Positions 16,054-25,024 are shown, numbered from the stretch's first letter. The stretch: 53,358 nucleotides of DNA from Nitrospira sp. CG24C (GCA_002869885.2 NEWR02000003.1:1-53358), one strand, 5' to 3'. Program-made: numbers and translations. Notes: a model not told the origin generated them from the letters alone.

Positions 16054-16977
16054 ATGGCTGATCGGGTACAGGAGATTCTCAGCTGGTACAGCAGCGACAA
16101 TGTGGGAACAAGAACGAATATCGCCCGTCTGTTGCTCCATGGACAATTGGCAGGGACTGGTAAGTTGGTCATCCTTCCGGTGGACCAAGGATTCGAGCAT
16201 GGTCCGGCCCGGAGTTTTGCCGCCAATCCAGGAGGGTACAGTCCCCTTTATCATTTTCAGTTGGCGGTCGATGCCGGCTGCAATGCCTACGCGGCTCCGC
16301 TGGGATTTCTCGAAGCCGGCGCCGCTGAATTCGCCGGCCGGATTCCGCTGATTCTGAAGTTGAACAATCACGATGTCTTGCATGATGAGAAAGACCCCTT
16401 GCCCTCGGTCACCGGCAGCGTGAAGGATGCGCTCCGGCTCGGGTGCTCGGCGGTCGGATTTACGATCTATCCTGGGTCATCGCACTGCAACACCATGTAT
16501 CAACAATTGCGCGCGATTGCAGAAGAGGCGAAGGACTGTGGGTTGGCGGTCGTCGTATGGTCGTACCCGCGCGGGTCGATACTCAGTAAGGAAGGGGAGA
16601 CGGCGATCGATGTGGTGGCCTATGGGGCGCAGATTGCAGCCCAGCTCGGCGCCCACTTCATAAAGGTCAAGCTTCCTACGGCGCATCTTGAGCAGGCTGC
16701 GGCGAAGAAGGTATACGAATCGGCCAAGATTCCGATCTCGACCTTGGCAGAACGGGTCAAGCATGTGGTGCAGAGCTCGTTCGATGGGCGCCGGATCGTC
16801 ATTTTCTCCGGAGGAGCTAAGAGCGAGGACCAGCATGTGTTCGAGGAGGCGCGTGCCATTCGTGACGGAGGCGGGTTTGGCTCCATCATAGGGCGAAACT
16901 CTTTCCAGCGGCCTAAGGCGGAGGCAATAAAGTTCCTCAATACCATTATGGGAATCTATTCCGGCAAAATACAATGA
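16054..16977 (+). CDS. class I fructose-bisphosphate aldolase (DhnA/FbaB type)
   Basis: Reversible aldol joining of dihydroxyacetone phosphate and glyceraldehyde-3-phosphate through a lysine Schiff base. It has PVDQGFEHGP near residue 50, LKLNNHD in mid-protein, and the Schiff-base region HFIKVKLPT (Lys204 or Lys206), as in the archaeal-type FbaB/DhnA family. 307 residues fits. A strong GGGAGGAG sits just before the ATG. It follows fbp with a theme C array between, and the two probably form one transcription unit. Confidence 0.93.
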   Translation: MADRVQEILSWYSSDNVGTRTNIARLLLHGQLAGTGKLVILPVDQGFEHGPARSFAANPGGYSPLYHFQLAVDAGCNAYAAPLGFLEAGAAEFAGRIPLILKLNNHDVLHDEKDPLPSVTGSVKDALRLGCSAVGFTIYPGSSHCNTMYQQLRAIAEEAKDCGLAVVVWSYPRGSILSKEGETAIDVVAYGAQIAAQLGAHFIKVKLPTAHLEQAAAKKVYESAKIPISTLAERVKHVVQSSFDGRRIVIFSGGAKSEDQHVFEEARAIRDGGGFGSIIGRNSFQRPKAEAIKFLNTIMGIYSGKIQ

Positions 16978-17042
16978 GCCGTGGATGTGGCGATTGTGTG
17001 TGAATCGTTCGGTCCACGAGGGATGAAGAGCAAGGATCACCT

Positions 17043-18560
17043 ATGAAACTCGTTCGCGCATGGCTGGTTCCAGTTACCTTGGTCACTGGAGGGATCATCA
17101 TCGGGATCGTGGTGGCTTCCAACATGGGTTGGCTGCAGACCGGCACGGCCGGGCCTGAGCCGATTCTTAGCCCCATTGCTCTTCCTGTGGCGACCGCGCC
17201 ACAGTTGCCGATGGGAGGGGGGAGTGGGAAAAACTTCGTTGAGATTGCCAAATTGGTAAAGCCGGCGGTCGTCAATATTTCGGCGACGCGAAGCGGAAAA
17301 TCAGGAGAAAATCCTCACGGCTCGCCGCTCGACGATCCGTTTTTTCGAAAGTTCTTCGGCGATGAATTTTTCAAGCGGGATGCCCCCCAGCGAGAGCCAA
17401 AAGAGCGCGGCCAGGGGTCCGGGGTCATTGTGGAATCCAATGGTTTGATCGTCACCAATAATCATGTGGTGAACAAGGCAGACGACATTCGGGTCTTTCT
17501 GTCGGACAAGCGGGAGTTCAAGGGCAAGCTGATTGGCACCGATGCGAAGACGGATATCGCGATCGTGAAAATCGAAGCGACGGGGCTCTCAACCATTCCC
17601 TGGGCCGACTCCGATCAACTCGAAGTCGGGGAGTACGTGTTGGCCGTGGGGAGTCCGTTCGGGCTTACCCAGACTGTGACGATGGGAATCGTGAGCGCAG
17701 TCGGACGGGCCAGTATGGGTATTGCCGAGTACGAAGACTTCATTCAAACCGATGCGGCGATCAACCCGGGCAATTCCGGAGGCGCGTTGGTCAACGTCCG
17801 TGGCGAGTTGGTCGGGATCAATACGGCGATTTTCAGCCAGAGCGGCGGTAGCATGGGGATCGGATTTGCGGTGCCGAGCAATCTGTCACGCGCCATCATG
17901 GATCAATTGGTGCGAACAGGGAAGGTCGTCCGTGGCTGGCTCGGTGTCGCGATTCAAGATTTGACTCCTGAGCTGGCCACACAGTTTGGGATCACCGAGA
18001 CGAAGGGAGTGCTCGTCAGCGATGTCATGGACGATAGCCCCGCGAAGAAAGCAGGATTTGAACGCGCAGATGTCATTATTGACTATGACGGCAAGTCGAT
18101 GGATTCACCGACGCATTTGCGGAATGCCGTTGCGCAGACTCCGATCGGGAAGAAGGTTTCTGTCAAGTTGATCCGGGACAAGAAACCGAAGACGATCGAG
18201 GTTGCAATCGTCGAACAGCCCAAATCGTTAGGACAGCCTGGCGCAGAGGAGAGCAGAGAGTCATCGGTGCCGACGGGGCTCCTATCGGATCTTGAGGTCC
18301 GTGAGGTGAACGAGGAACTGGCGACTCGGTATGGATTGAAGGGCGTCGAGCGCGGTGTGGTGGTGGTCAGGGTCAAGTCTGGAAGCACGGCGGAAGAAAT
18401 GGGTGTGCGCGAAGGCGATATTATTCTCGAAGTCAATCGCAAGGCGGTGAGCTCGCTCAAGTCCTATGAACAAGCCGCTTCCAGCCTTGCCAAAGATCAA
18501 GCGGTCCTCTTGCTGCTCAAACGGAAGGGCCAAGCGATTTATCTCACGCTGCGGCCCTAG
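17043..18560 (+). CDS. degP: periplasmic serine protease/chaperone of the DegP/HtrA (Do) family
   Basis: 505 residues. An N-terminal hydrophobic segment (about residues 7-27) is a signal anchor or signal peptide. The trypsin-like domain has the triad His141 (TNNHVV), Asp171 (KTDIAIV) and Ser245 (NPGNSGGAL). Two PDZ domains follow: one starting RGWLGVAIQDL, the second ending in RKGQAIYLTLRP. This is the full protease-PDZ-PDZ layout of quality-control proteases that degrade misfolded envelope proteins. AAGGA lies about seven bases before the ATG. It is 65 bases after the aldolase, in the same direction. Confidence 0.95.
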   Translation: MKLVRAWLVPVTLVTGGIIIGIVVASNMGWLQTGTAGPEPILSPIALPVATAPQLPMGGGSGKNFVEIAKLVKPAVVNISATRSGKSGENPHGSPLDDPFFRKFFGDEFFKRDAPQREPKERGQGSGVIVESNGLIVTNNHVVNKADDIRVFLSDKREFKGKLIGTDAKTDIAIVKIEATGLSTIPWADSDQLEVGEYVLAVGSPFGLTQTVTMGIVSAVGRASMGIAEYEDFIQTDAAINPGNSGGALVNVRGELVGINTAIFSQSGGSMGIGFAVPSNLSRAIMDQLVRTGKVVRGWLGVAIQDLTPELATQFGITETKGVLVSDVMDDSPAKKAGFERADVIIDYDGKSMDSPTHLRNAVAQTPIGKKVSVKLIRDKKPKTIEVAIVEQPKSLGQPGAEESRESSVPTGLLSDLEVREVNEELATRYGLKGVERGVVVVRVKSGSTAEEMGVREGDIILEVNRKAVSSLKSYEQAASSLAKDQAVLLLLKRKGQAIYLTLRP

Positions 18561-18581
18561 CTGGTTGCGGAAGAATAAGCT

Positions 18582-18640
18582 GGTTTGTTTGGTTGATTTG
18601 GTTCATCTGGTTAGTTTCGTTCAACCAAATAAACAAGACA
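18582..18640. repeat. self-complementary 9-bp-period array (theme A, copy 3)
   Basis: GGTTTGTTT, GGTTGATTT, GGTTCATCT, GGTTAGTTT, then complementary AAATAAACA words. It ends just before the ispD ribosome-binding site GGAGG (18641-18645). Confidence 0.85.
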
Positions 18641-18650
18641 GGAGGCTCCT

Positions 18651-19409
18651 TTGGTGGTGGCGCTCGTGCCGGCTGCAGGCCGCGGGCTTCGGATGGGCGG
18701 CTCCGTCCCCAAGCAATTTCTGGCGTTGGGTGGTGAGCCGCTCATCGTTCAGTCGCTGCGAACGTTGCAAGCTGCTTCCGTGATCGACCGGATCATTCTT
18801 GCCGTTCCATCTACAGACATCGAATATTGCGAGAAGGAAATCGTCTCGCCATATCGCTTCACTAAAGTGATGAAGGTGGTGGCGGGTGGCGCCGAGCGCC
18901 AGGATTCGGTACGGCATGCGCTTGCGCAGGTCCCATCAGACACGGAAATCGTGCTCATCCACGATGCTGTGCGACCTTTTCTGACGATCCGGATGATCGC
19001 GGAGGTTGTGGCTGCGGCAAAGAAAGAGGGTGCGGCAATTATCGCGCTTCCAATGCGGGATACTGTGAAGCAGGTACGGGCGGATGGGATGATTGAGCGA
19101 ACGGTCGATCGCGCTCCCCTGTGGCTCGCCCAAACGCCGCAGGCCTTTCGACGGGACTGGATCGAGACCGCCCATGGGAAAGCGCATGCAGAAGGGATTC
19201 GGGCTACCGACGATGCCTTCCTAGTGGAGAGGCTGGGGCACTCAGTGGCGGTGGTGGAAGGAAGCGGAGAGAATATCAAAGTGACGAGGCCTGAAGACCT
19301 GGTGATCGGCGAGGCGATCTTGGCTTCCCGAATCACAGGGAGCGGGACGCACAAGACGGACGACGGTTCGAGGTTCGAAGTTCGAGGTTTTCAGAACTTC
19401 GAACCCTGA
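18651..19409 (+). CDS. ispD: 2-C-methyl-D-erythritol 4-phosphate cytidylyltransferase
   Basis: MEP isoprenoid pathway enzyme. The CTP-binding loop VPAAGRGLRMGGSVPKQF opens the protein; IHDAVRPF and QTPQAFR follow, all characteristic. GGAGG at 18641-18645 fits TTG 18651 or, with better spacing, GTG 18654 or 18657. 252 residues is some 20 longer than usual: residues from about 242 (GSRFEVRGFQNFEP) and the TGA stop come from a 7-bp-period array. ispF follows after 74 bases, the common ispDF pairing. Confidence 0.94.
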   Translation: MVVALVPAAGRGLRMGGSVPKQFLALGGEPLIVQSLRTLQAASVIDRIILAVPSTDIEYCEKEIVSPYRFTKVMKVVAGGAERQDSVRHALAQVPSDTEIVLIHDAVRPFLTIRMIAEVVAAAKKEGAAIIALPMRDTVKQVRADGMIERTVDRAPLWLAQTPQAFRRDWIETAHGKAHAEGIRATDDAFLVERLGHSVAVVEGSGENIKVTRPEDLVIGEAILASRITGSGTHKTDDGSRFEVRGFQNFEP

Positions 19410-19422
19410 ACCTCGAACTTCG
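19375..19422. repeat. 7-bp-period array overlapping the ispD 3' end (theme B, copy 3)
   Basis: GGTTCGA, GGTTCGA, AGTTCGA, then GAACTTC, GAACCCT, GAACCTC words. It encodes the last ispD residues and the stop codon. Confidence 0.85.
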
Positions 19423-19483
19423 CAGCGCGCCAGTCCCGACTGTCTTGCGGCAAAGATTGCGTGGCGAATCATGAGGAGAGCCT

Positions 19484-19966
19484 ATGACGATGCGAGTGGG
19501 CTGCGGCTACGACGTTCATCCGTTGGGACCAGGACGAAAGCTGATTCTCGGCGGGGTCGAAGTGCCTCACAACAAGGGTTTGTTGGGACATTCCGATTCA
19601 GATGCCTTGGTCCATGCCCTCTGCGACGCACTGCTCGGAGCGATGGGTGAAGGAGATCTGGGCCGGCACTACCCCAGCTCCGACCAGCGGTTTAAGGACA
19701 TCTCGAGTCTGAAGCTATTGGAAGATGTCGTCGGGAAAATGCGGGGGAAGGGATATCGCATCGTGAACGTCGACACAGTCATTATCGCGCAGGCCCCCCG
19801 GCTCAGTTCGCACTTAGCAGCCATGCAAAAGCAGATGGCTCACGTGCTCGGGGTCGATCCTGATCTTGTCAACGTGAAGGTAAAGAGCGGAGAAGGAATC
19901 GGCATGATCGGCAGAGAGGAAGGAATCGCCGCGCAAGCGGTATGTTTGATTGAAAAAGGTAACTGA
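19484..19966 (+). CDS. ispF: 2-C-methyl-D-erythritol 2,4-cyclodiphosphate synthase
   Basis: Fifth step of the MEP pathway; trimeric zinc enzyme. Zinc ligands Asp10 and His12 lie in GYDVHPLG and His44 in ALVHALCDAL. GDLGRHYPSSD and the C-terminal GREEGIAAQAVCLIEK are typical. The usual TT(S/T)E loop reads KSGEGIG here, a variant of the TGEG type. GAGGAG precedes the ATG by about seven bases; MTM offers a second ATG at 19490. 160 residues is normal. Confidence 0.95.
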   Translation: MTMRVGCGYDVHPLGPGRKLILGGVEVPHNKGLLGHSDSDALVHALCDALLGAMGEGDLGRHYPSSDQRFKDISSLKLLEDVVGKMRGKGYRIVNVDTVIIAQAPRLSSHLAAMQKQMAHVLGVDPDLVNVKVKSGEGIGMIGREEGIAAQAVCLIEKGN

Positions 19967-19976
19967 AAAGGTAGAT

Positions 19977-20048
19977 AGGCTGAAGGGGTTCAGGCTGAAG
20001 GGTTCGGCCTTCCTACCTTCAGCCTAAAAGCCTTCAGCCTGTACCCCT
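19977..20048. repeat. self-complementary 15-bp-period array (theme C, copy 3)
   Basis: Same left AGGCTGAAGGGGTTC and right CCTTCAGCCT arms as the other copies, between ispF and cysE. Confidence 0.82.
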
Positions 20049-20080
20049 AACAACTTATGGCATGACGACATTCTGACCCC

Positions 20081-20731
20081 ATGCTCAAGGCTATTAAATC
20101 AGACTTACGTGCGGTTTTCGACCGAGACCCAGCTGCGACCAGCTGGCTGGAAGTTGTACTGACCTATGCCGGTTTTCATGCGCTGCTGGCCTACAGAATT
20201 TCCCACTGGTTGAAGTCTTACAACGTGCCGTTCGCTCCTCGGGCTATTTCTCAGATTGCTCGCTGGTTCACGGGGATCGAAATCCATCCCTCGGCGAAGA
20301 TCGGCACCGGGTTCTTTATTGATCATGGCATGGGTGTGGTCATTGGCGAGACGGCAGAAATTGGAGATTACGTAACTCTTTTTCAGGGAGTGACGCTTGG
20401 AGGGACAGGGAAGGAGCGGGGTAAGCGCCACCCCACGCTCGGCAGTCACGTGGTCGTTGGGGCTGGTGCCAAGATTCTCGGCGGGATTACGATCGGCGAC
20501 AATGTGAAGATCGGCGCCAATTCGGTTGTGCTCAAGAATGTCGCCGCCAATTCCACCGTCATTGGCGTGCCGGCCCGCGTGATAAAAACTCAAGGCGAGC
20601 GGCTACCTGATGCCACCATGGATCACAGCAACCTGCCGGACCCCGTCAGTGACCGGCTCATGGCACTCGAGCAGGAGCTGATCGAACTGCGCAAGAAGCT
20701 CGAAAATCAAGACCCTCCCCGCCTGTTCTAG
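20081..20731 (+). CDS. cysE: serine O-acetyltransferase
   Basis: Makes O-acetylserine for cysteine synthesis. An N-terminal helical part ([19 protein letters not shown]) leads to the left-handed beta-helix with hexapeptide repeats: [45 protein letters not shown]. The catalytic His is in DHGMG. 216 residues fits the short EpsC/CysE form. A C-terminal helix ([16 protein letters not shown]) may be a coiled coil. No clear ribosome-binding site. It lies alone between two repeat arrays. Confidence 0.95.
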   Translation: MLKAIKSDLRAVFDRDPAATSWLEVVLTYAGFHALLAYRISHWLKSYNVPFAPRAISQIARWFTGIEIHPSAKIGTGFFIDHGMGVVIGETAEIGDYVTLFQGVTLGGTGKERGKRHPTLGSHVVVGAGAKILGGITIGDNVKIGANSVVLKNVAANSTVIGVPARVIKTQGERLPDATMDHSNLPDPVSDRLMALEQELIELRKKLENQDPPRLF

Positions 20732-20738
20732 CAGGGCT

Positions 20739-20838
20739 GGTTTATCTGGTTTGTTTGGTTTCTTTTGTTTATTTGGTTTTCGGATTAGTTTTGTTCAACC
20801 AAACAAACCAAATAGACTAAATAAACAAAATGAACCAG
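20739..20838. repeat. self-complementary 9-bp-period array (theme A, copy 4)
   Basis: Longest theme A copy: GGTTTATCT, GGTTTGTTT, GGTTTCTTT on the left and AACAAACCA, AATAAACAA words on the right. It lies between convergent cysE and the psiF-like gene. Confidence 0.85.
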
Positions 20839-20877
20839 TACTCGGCCCGTTTGTTGTGAGTAAGGGATATGAGAATG

Positions 20878-20907
20878 CGCCCTGCGGCCAGAACGGGCCG
20901 CAGGGCG
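20878..20907 (-). terminator. terminator-like hairpin after the psiF-like gene
   Basis: Perfect 12-bp GC-rich stem (20878-20889 with 20896-20907) and a 6-base loop, a few bases past the stop codon of the minus-strand gene. No T-tract follows, so intrinsic termination is not certain. Confidence 0.5.
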
Positions 20908-20913
20908 AGAGTG

Positions 20914-21240
20914 CTAGCTGGAGAGGCAGGTGCTCATAAATGTCTTACGTTCGTCGCCTGTGAAATTTTTCGCGCCTGCTTCTTTATTGCACGACTTCAT
21001 TTTGTTCTGCTGAGTGCTCTGCTGAGTTCCACCCGCCGCTTTCATCGGTTTTGCGGAGAGGCATTCCTTCATAAACGCCCTCCGCTCATCACCTTTCCCT
21101 TCACCCAACCCTTTGGCATTGGCTTCTGCGTTGCACGTCTTCATCTTGTTTTGCTGTGCCGGCGCCGCCATGGCAAACGGCGCGATGCACAGCCCTGACA
21201 CAAAGAGGGATACCGCCACGATGCCGGCTGTCTTCGTCAT
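20914..21240 (-). CDS. small exported protein with two PsiF repeats
   Basis: 108 residues. It has a signal peptide (KTAGIVAVSLFVSGLCIAPFAMA) and then two PsiF-family repeats, each with an NKMKTCN or NKMKSCN opening and a closing FMKECL or FMSTCL Cys motif. PsiF was named in E. coli as phosphate-starvation induced; its role is unknown. The start is set at 21240 (MTKTAG) because AAGGAG lies six bases before it; the ATG two codons earlier directly abuts the Shine-Dalgarno. A promoter-like extended -10 lies upstream. Two conserved Cys per repeat may form disulfides. Confidence 0.85.
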   Translation of the reverse strand: MTKTAGIVAVSLFVSGLCIAPFAMAAPAQQNKMKTCNAEANAKGLGEGKGDERRAFMKECLSAKPMKAAGGTQQSTQQNKMKSCNKEAGAKNFTGDERKTFMSTCLSS

Positions 21241-21282
21241 ATGCATCTCCTTTGGTGAGAGTGTGGGGTTGAAAATGTGCAG

Positions 21283-21290
21283 AGTATACC
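21283..21290 (-). promoter_or_regulatory. extended -10 promoter element of the psiF-like gene
   Basis: On the minus strand the sequence reads TGGTATACT, a TGn extended -10. The predicted start is about 36 bases before the ATG, leaving room for the AAGGAG. No good -35 was seen. Confidence 0.4.
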
Positions 21291-21349
21291 AAATATTATC
21301 CGTCATGTCTCTATTAATTTAGGCATCCTCTCTAGCATGTTTTGTCGAC

Positions 21350-21460
21350 GGTTCGAGGTCCGAAGTTCGAGGTTTTTGAAACTTCGAACCCGGAACTTCG
21401 AACTCGAATCACCCGTTTCGCGAGTCTCGCCCGTCCCGCCTTTCCCGCTCGTCGCGCGTT
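21350..21460. repeat. theme B array plus theme H array (copy 4)
   Basis: GGTTCGA/GGTCCGA/AGTTCGA, then complementary GAACCCG/GAACTTC words to 21409, followed by 9-bp GCGAGTCTC/GCCCGTCCC/GCCTTTCCC words up to the truA stop codon. Confidence 0.8.
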
Positions 21461-21461
21461 G

Positions 21462-22199
21462 TTACTCATAGTCTACGCGCATGAGACAGAGTCCATGAGG
21501 GGGAGCGGTCTGTCCTGCTGCAGCCCGATCATGCGCCCGCAGAACCTTTGTGAGACTGTCGGGAGTCCGTTTGCCCAGCCCCACTTCGATCAGCGTTCCG
21601 ACCATGGCGCGCACCATGTGTTTCAGAAATCGGTCGGCGTAGGCCTCGATGAAGATCTGGTCGCCGTGGCGGATGACCGCGAGTCGTTGCAGATGGCAGA
21701 TGGGATTCTTGTTGTCTGTGAGACTTCCTTCGAAGGAGGAAAAGTCTTGTGTTCCGATCAACGTCGCCGCTGCCTGTTGCATGGCAGCCTCATTCAGCGG
21801 TTTGTAGATGTGCCAGACGAATGAACGATCGATGGTGGGGCGGGCTGGGCGATGCAGGATTCGATAGGTGTAGAGTTTGCCTCGTGCATCGTGTTGGGCA
21901 TGAAAGCGGTCGTCCATGATGGCAGAGGAATGAACGGCAATGTCTTTCGGCAGTACGGCATTGAGCGCCCGCATCCAGTTGTATGCGGGCCAATCTAGGT
22001 CCGTGCGAAAACTTGCCACTTGCCCACGAGCATGTACGCCGGAGTCTGTGCGGCCTGCGCCGATGACGGACATCGTGGCTTGGCTCACTTGCCGGATGGC
22101 CTGTTCGACTGCTTCTTGGATCGTGGGTTGATCGGGTTGGCGCTGCCAACCGGCGTAGCAGGTTCCGTCGTATTCCAGGACTAACTTGACTGTAGGCAT
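21462..22199 (-). CDS. truA: tRNA pseudouridine(38-40) synthase
   Basis: Modifies U38-U40 of tRNA anticodon arms. LEYDGTCYAGWQRQ opens the protein, catalytic Asp52 is in GAGRTDSGVHARGQV, and MVRAMVGTLIEVGLGK lies near the C-terminus. ATG 22199 gives 245 residues, the usual length; the open frame upstream runs through the amiC 3' end and lacks family similarity. It lies 28 bases after amiC on the same strand, so the two are probably co-transcribed. Confidence 0.95.
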   Translation of the reverse strand: MPTVKLVLEYDGTCYAGWQRQPDQPTIQEAVEQAIRQVSQATMSVIGAGRTDSGVHARGQVASFRTDLDWPAYNWMRALNAVLPKDIAVHSSAIMDDRFHAQHDARGKLYTYRILHRPARPTIDRSFVWHIYKPLNEAAMQQAAATLIGTQDFSSFEGSLTDNKNPICHLQRLAVIRHGDQIFIEAYADRFLKHMVRAMVGTLIEVGLGKRTPDSLTKVLRAHDRAAAGQTAPPHGLCLMRVDYE

Positions 22200-22227
22200 C
22201 GGCGTGGGGAATAGAGCAGTGCGGGGG

Positions 22228-23508
22228 TCATCGCGTGGTGAGTTTCGCGGAGGCAAGGAAGGACTTGATGCCTTCCATGAGTGCTTCTGCCACGCGCGTG
22301 GTGAAGCGGGTGGTTCGGAGCAGGTCTTCTTCATCAGTGTTCGAGATAAAAGCGATTTCAGCCAGGATGCTGGGCATGCTGGTGAAACGGAGAACGTAGA
22401 AGGGCGCAGTCTTCACCCCATGATCCAGCAAATCATAGTGGCCGTTCAGGTTGGTCACCATGGCTTCCTTGGCGGTCCAGGCGAGTTCGAGGGATGATTC
22501 GATCTTCTTCGCCGTCAGGAGGTCGGCGACGAGATATTCCCATCCCACACCGGTGTTGTTGAGCGGGGTTCCATTTTCACGGGCCGCCACTTCGAGCGCT
22601 CGTTGATCCTTGGCTTCTCCGAAGTGGTAGATTTCAATCCCCTTCACGGAGCGTTGGGGATGCGAATTCACGTGGATCGACACAAAGAGATCCGCTTCCA
22701 CCGCATTGGCAAACTTTGCCCGGTCTTCCAACTCAACGAACTGGTCTCGTTCACGGGTCATGAGAACACGGACTCCCCGTTGCCTGCTCAAGAGATCGCG
22801 CAGTTTCAACGCGACTTTCAGTGTAATGTCTTTTTCTTCCGTCCCACGCTGGCCCCGTGCGCCAGAGTCTCTCCCGCCGTGCCCTGGATCGATCACGATG
22901 GTCGTAAATGACTTGGTCCGCGGCTGAGCAGGCTGGGGAGGAGTGGGGTATGGAAGTTCTAGGCCTGGTGTTGATTCAACAGACGGAGCTGTCGGTTGGT
23001 TTGAAGGCACCACATCGATGACAAGCCGGTGAGGATTCGTCAATGTGAGCAACTGATAGCGTTGAAATGAACCGGCCGGGAGAGAGACTTCAACAGATTG
23101 TTCAGATGATTGGCTGATGATAAACGGCTTGGCAACACGGCCGGCTGTCAGTGCCGATTTGGCGGAATGGCTCAAGGTGGTGTTGGGAATTTCGATGGTG
23201 ATTCCCTCGGCCTGGAGTTGAGGATGTTTGTTGGGGCGGGCCTTCGCGTCGAGATCGAGCACGAGCCTCGTCAACCCCGGCGAGCTGGCTGTCCGGAGGT
23301 TCCGAATCGTCGTCAGGCCTCGCGCAGAAGGAGCCATGTGTACGGGTGAAGTGCGGAATCGGTTGGGCTTGGCAGGAGATTCCTGACGAACAGCGCTCGT
23401 CGCAGCTGATGCATGGCCGGTGTGAAACAGATTGAGGGCATGCCCAGGAAGATCGAAGAGTCCGACCAGGAAGGCGAGGGTGAGGATGCGCCACAGGGCT
23501 GATCGCAT
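22228..23508 (-). CDS. amiC: N-acetylmuramoyl-L-alanine amidase with AMIN domain
   Basis: Periplasmic cell-wall amidase. It has a signal peptide (WRILTLAFLVGLFDLPGHA), an AMIN domain (about residues 65-165; LTRLVLDLDAKA to LVIDVVPSN), a Pro-rich linker, and an Amidase_3 domain with zinc ligands in DPGHGGRDSGARG, the following GTEEKDI, SIHVNSH and the catalytic Glu in AEIAFISN. ATG 23508 gives 426 residues and places the signal peptide at the start; the frame is open to 24321 through a theme B array, which is rejected as coding. AmiC enzymes split septal peptidoglycan during division. Confidence 0.93.
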   Translation of the reverse strand: MRSALWRILTLAFLVGLFDLPGHALNLFHTGHASAATSAVRQESPAKPNRFRTSPVHMAPSARGLTTIRNLRTASSPGLTRLVLDLDAKARPNKHPQLQAEGITIEIPNTTLSHSAKSALTAGRVAKPFIISQSSEQSVEVSLPAGSFQRYQLLTLTNPHRLVIDVVPSNQPTAPSVESTPGLELPYPTPPQPAQPRTKSFTTIVIDPGHGGRDSGARGQRGTEEKDITLKVALKLRDLLSRQRGVRVLMTRERDQFVELEDRAKFANAVEADLFVSIHVNSHPQRSVKGIEIYHFGEAKDQRALEVAARENGTPLNNTGVGWEYLVADLLTAKKIESSLELAWTAKEAMVTNLNGHYDLLDHGVKTAPFYVLRFTSMPSILAEIAFISNTDEEDLLRTTRFTTRVAEALMEGIKSFLASAKLTTR

Positions 23509-23591
23509 GGGTGTTGACTGCGTGTGATGGGATATAGAGTTTTTCTCAGATGTGTGTGCCGTTGTCAAGGGGAATGGCGCGACGGGCGCGA

Positions 23592-23688
23592 TCCGAAGTT
23601 CTAAGTTCGAGGTTCGAAGTTCCAAAAACCTCGAACCTCGAACTTCGAACCCTCGCCCGTCGAGCCCCGCTCGTTTGTCGCGCGCCAA
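23592..23688. repeat. theme B array within theme H arms (copy 5)
   Basis: AGTTCTA/AGTTCGA/GGTTCGA words and their complement (23592-23651), followed by GCCCGTCGA/GCCCCGCTC words. A partial complementary H arm (GGCGCGACGGGCGCG) precedes at 23576-23590. It separates divergent amiC and the NYN gene. Confidence 0.8.
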
Positions 23689-23724
23689 TTGACAGTGAGC
23701 CCTGTGCGCGGTAGTTTCTCGATC

Positions 23725-24258
23725 ATGGCACTTCATCTCATCGTCGATGGCTACAATCTCTTGGCTCAGACAGGCCGGATCGGTACAGGGACGAGTCTGC
23801 ATTCCGAGATGGCGCGTGAGTCGTTCTTGCGCGATCTGGCGGCCTATCGTCAACGCAAATCCCATGCAATCACGGTGGTCTTTGACGGATGGCAACAGGG
23901 GTGGGGCACGGAACAACGGGAGCATCGGCTTGGTCTGGAGATTATTTTCTCCCGGCGTGGAGAAAAAGCCGACCAGGTGATTCAACGTCTGGCTGCCGAA
24001 TTTGGATCTGCCTGCGCGGTGGTGAGTTCCGATCGTGAGATTATCGACGCCGCGAATGCGCAAGGAGCCTTTGTGATGAAGGCCCAGGAGTTTATCGGGA
24101 AACTGCAGGGGCCGTCGAGCTTGACCCCTGTTACTCCCCACAAAGAGCTGGATACAGGGGAAGATCTTCGACCTCAGCGTGGGCCGGGCAAGAAGGGAAA
24201 CCCGCGCAAGTTGCCGAAGTCCCAACGGCAGCGCAGCCGGCAGCTCAAGCGATTTTGA
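23725..24258 (+). CDS. NYN-domain RNase-like protein (YacP/Rae1 family)
   Basis: 177 residues from ATG 23725. The PIN-like fold shows LIVDGYNLL at the start, VVFDGWQ in the middle, KADQVIQRLAAE and VVSSDREI with conserved acidic residues, as in YacP/Rae1, a ribosome-associated endoribonuclease in Bacillus. The C-terminal tail (GPGKKGNPRKLPKSQRQRSRQLKR) is strongly basic and may bind RNA or ribosomes. TTG 23689 is an alternative start, but the domain begins at MALHLIVDG. Its 3' end overlaps the convergent tatD by 14 bases. Confidence 0.85.
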   Translation: MALHLIVDGYNLLAQTGRIGTGTSLHSEMARESFLRDLAAYRQRKSHAITVVFDGWQQGWGTEQREHRLGLEIIFSRRGEKADQVIQRLAAEFGSACAVVSSDREIIDAANAQGAFVMKAQEFIGKLQGPSSLTPVTPHKELDTGEDLRPQRGPGKKGNPRKLPKSQRQRSRQLKRF

Positions 24259-25024
24259 ACAGGCGCTTCGCGTTCTCGGTGGTGATGCGCCCGATTCGCT
24301 CGACCGACAGATCCGACGCATCGGCGTGAAGCTCCGCCAGTTTTTGCGCGACGAATGACACGTAGGCCGGTTCGTTCCGTTTGCCTCGATGGGGGATGGG
24401 CGTCAAGTACGGGCAGTCGGTTTCGATTAGGAGACGGTCCAGCGGAGCGGTTTTTGCGATGTCTCGAAGCATGGTTGCATTTTGAAACGTGAGAATTCCT
24501 GAGAACGACAGATAAAACCCTAAATCCAGCGCATCTTTCGCCAGCCACGCATCCCCGGAAAAGCAGTGAAAAACCCCGCCCACCTCTGACGCTTTTTCTT
24601 CTTTTAAAATCGAAATCGTGTCTTCTTGGGCCTCCCGCGTGTGGATGATCACGGGAAGATTCAACTCGCGTGCGAGCTGAATCTGTTCGCGGAATCGTTC
24701 GCGCTGTTCCTTCGGCGACGAATGATTGTAGTGGTAGTCGAGGCCGATTTCGCCGTAGGCGACCACCTTCTTATTCTGCGCAAGCTGGCGGAAATCGTCG
24801 TACCAGCTATCGAGGATATGCTTCACTTCATGTGGATGGACGCCGATGGAGGCATAGATGAACGGGTGTTGTTCCGCCAGTGCGACCGCCGCCCGGCTGG
24901 TCGCCAGATCGCAGCCGATGGTGATGAAGGCTTCGACACCGGCTTCCCTGGCGCGGGCAATCATCGCCTCGCGATCGTCATTGTAGCGGGCATCGTCCAG
25001 ATGGGTATGGGTGTCGATGAGCAT
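24245..25024 (-). CDS. tatD: TatD family metal-dependent deoxyribonuclease
   Basis: TIM-barrel hydrolase of 259 residues. Metal ligands: His6 and His8 (DTHTHLD), Glu in GEIGLDYH, His in VIIHTRE, His in GVFHCFSG and Asp in IETDCPYLTP. These match TatD/YcfH enzymes, 3'-5' DNases used in repair or DNA turnover. The gene overlaps the NYN gene tail to tail. Its upstream gap is a theme A array, which carries no visible Shine-Dalgarno. In many genomes tatD sits beside metG, but metG is elsewhere in this window. Confidence 0.94.
   Translation of the reverse strand: MLIDTHTHLDDARYNDDREAMIARAREAGVEAFITIGCDLATSRAAVALAEQHPFIYASIGVHPHEVKHILDSWYDDFRQLAQNKKVVAYGEIGLDYHYNHSSPKEQRERFREQIQLARELNLPVIIHTREAQEDTISILKEEKASEVGGVFHCFSGDAWLAKDALDLGFYLSFSGILTFQNATMLRDIAKTAPLDRLLIETDCPYLTPIPHRGKRNEPAYVSFVAQKLAELHADASDLSVERIGRITTENAKRLFKIA

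Noticed and set aside
23509-24321. Upstream extension of the amiC frame to 697 codons
   Set aside because: It reads antisense through the NYN gene and through a theme B array; the signal peptide at 23508 marks the real start.
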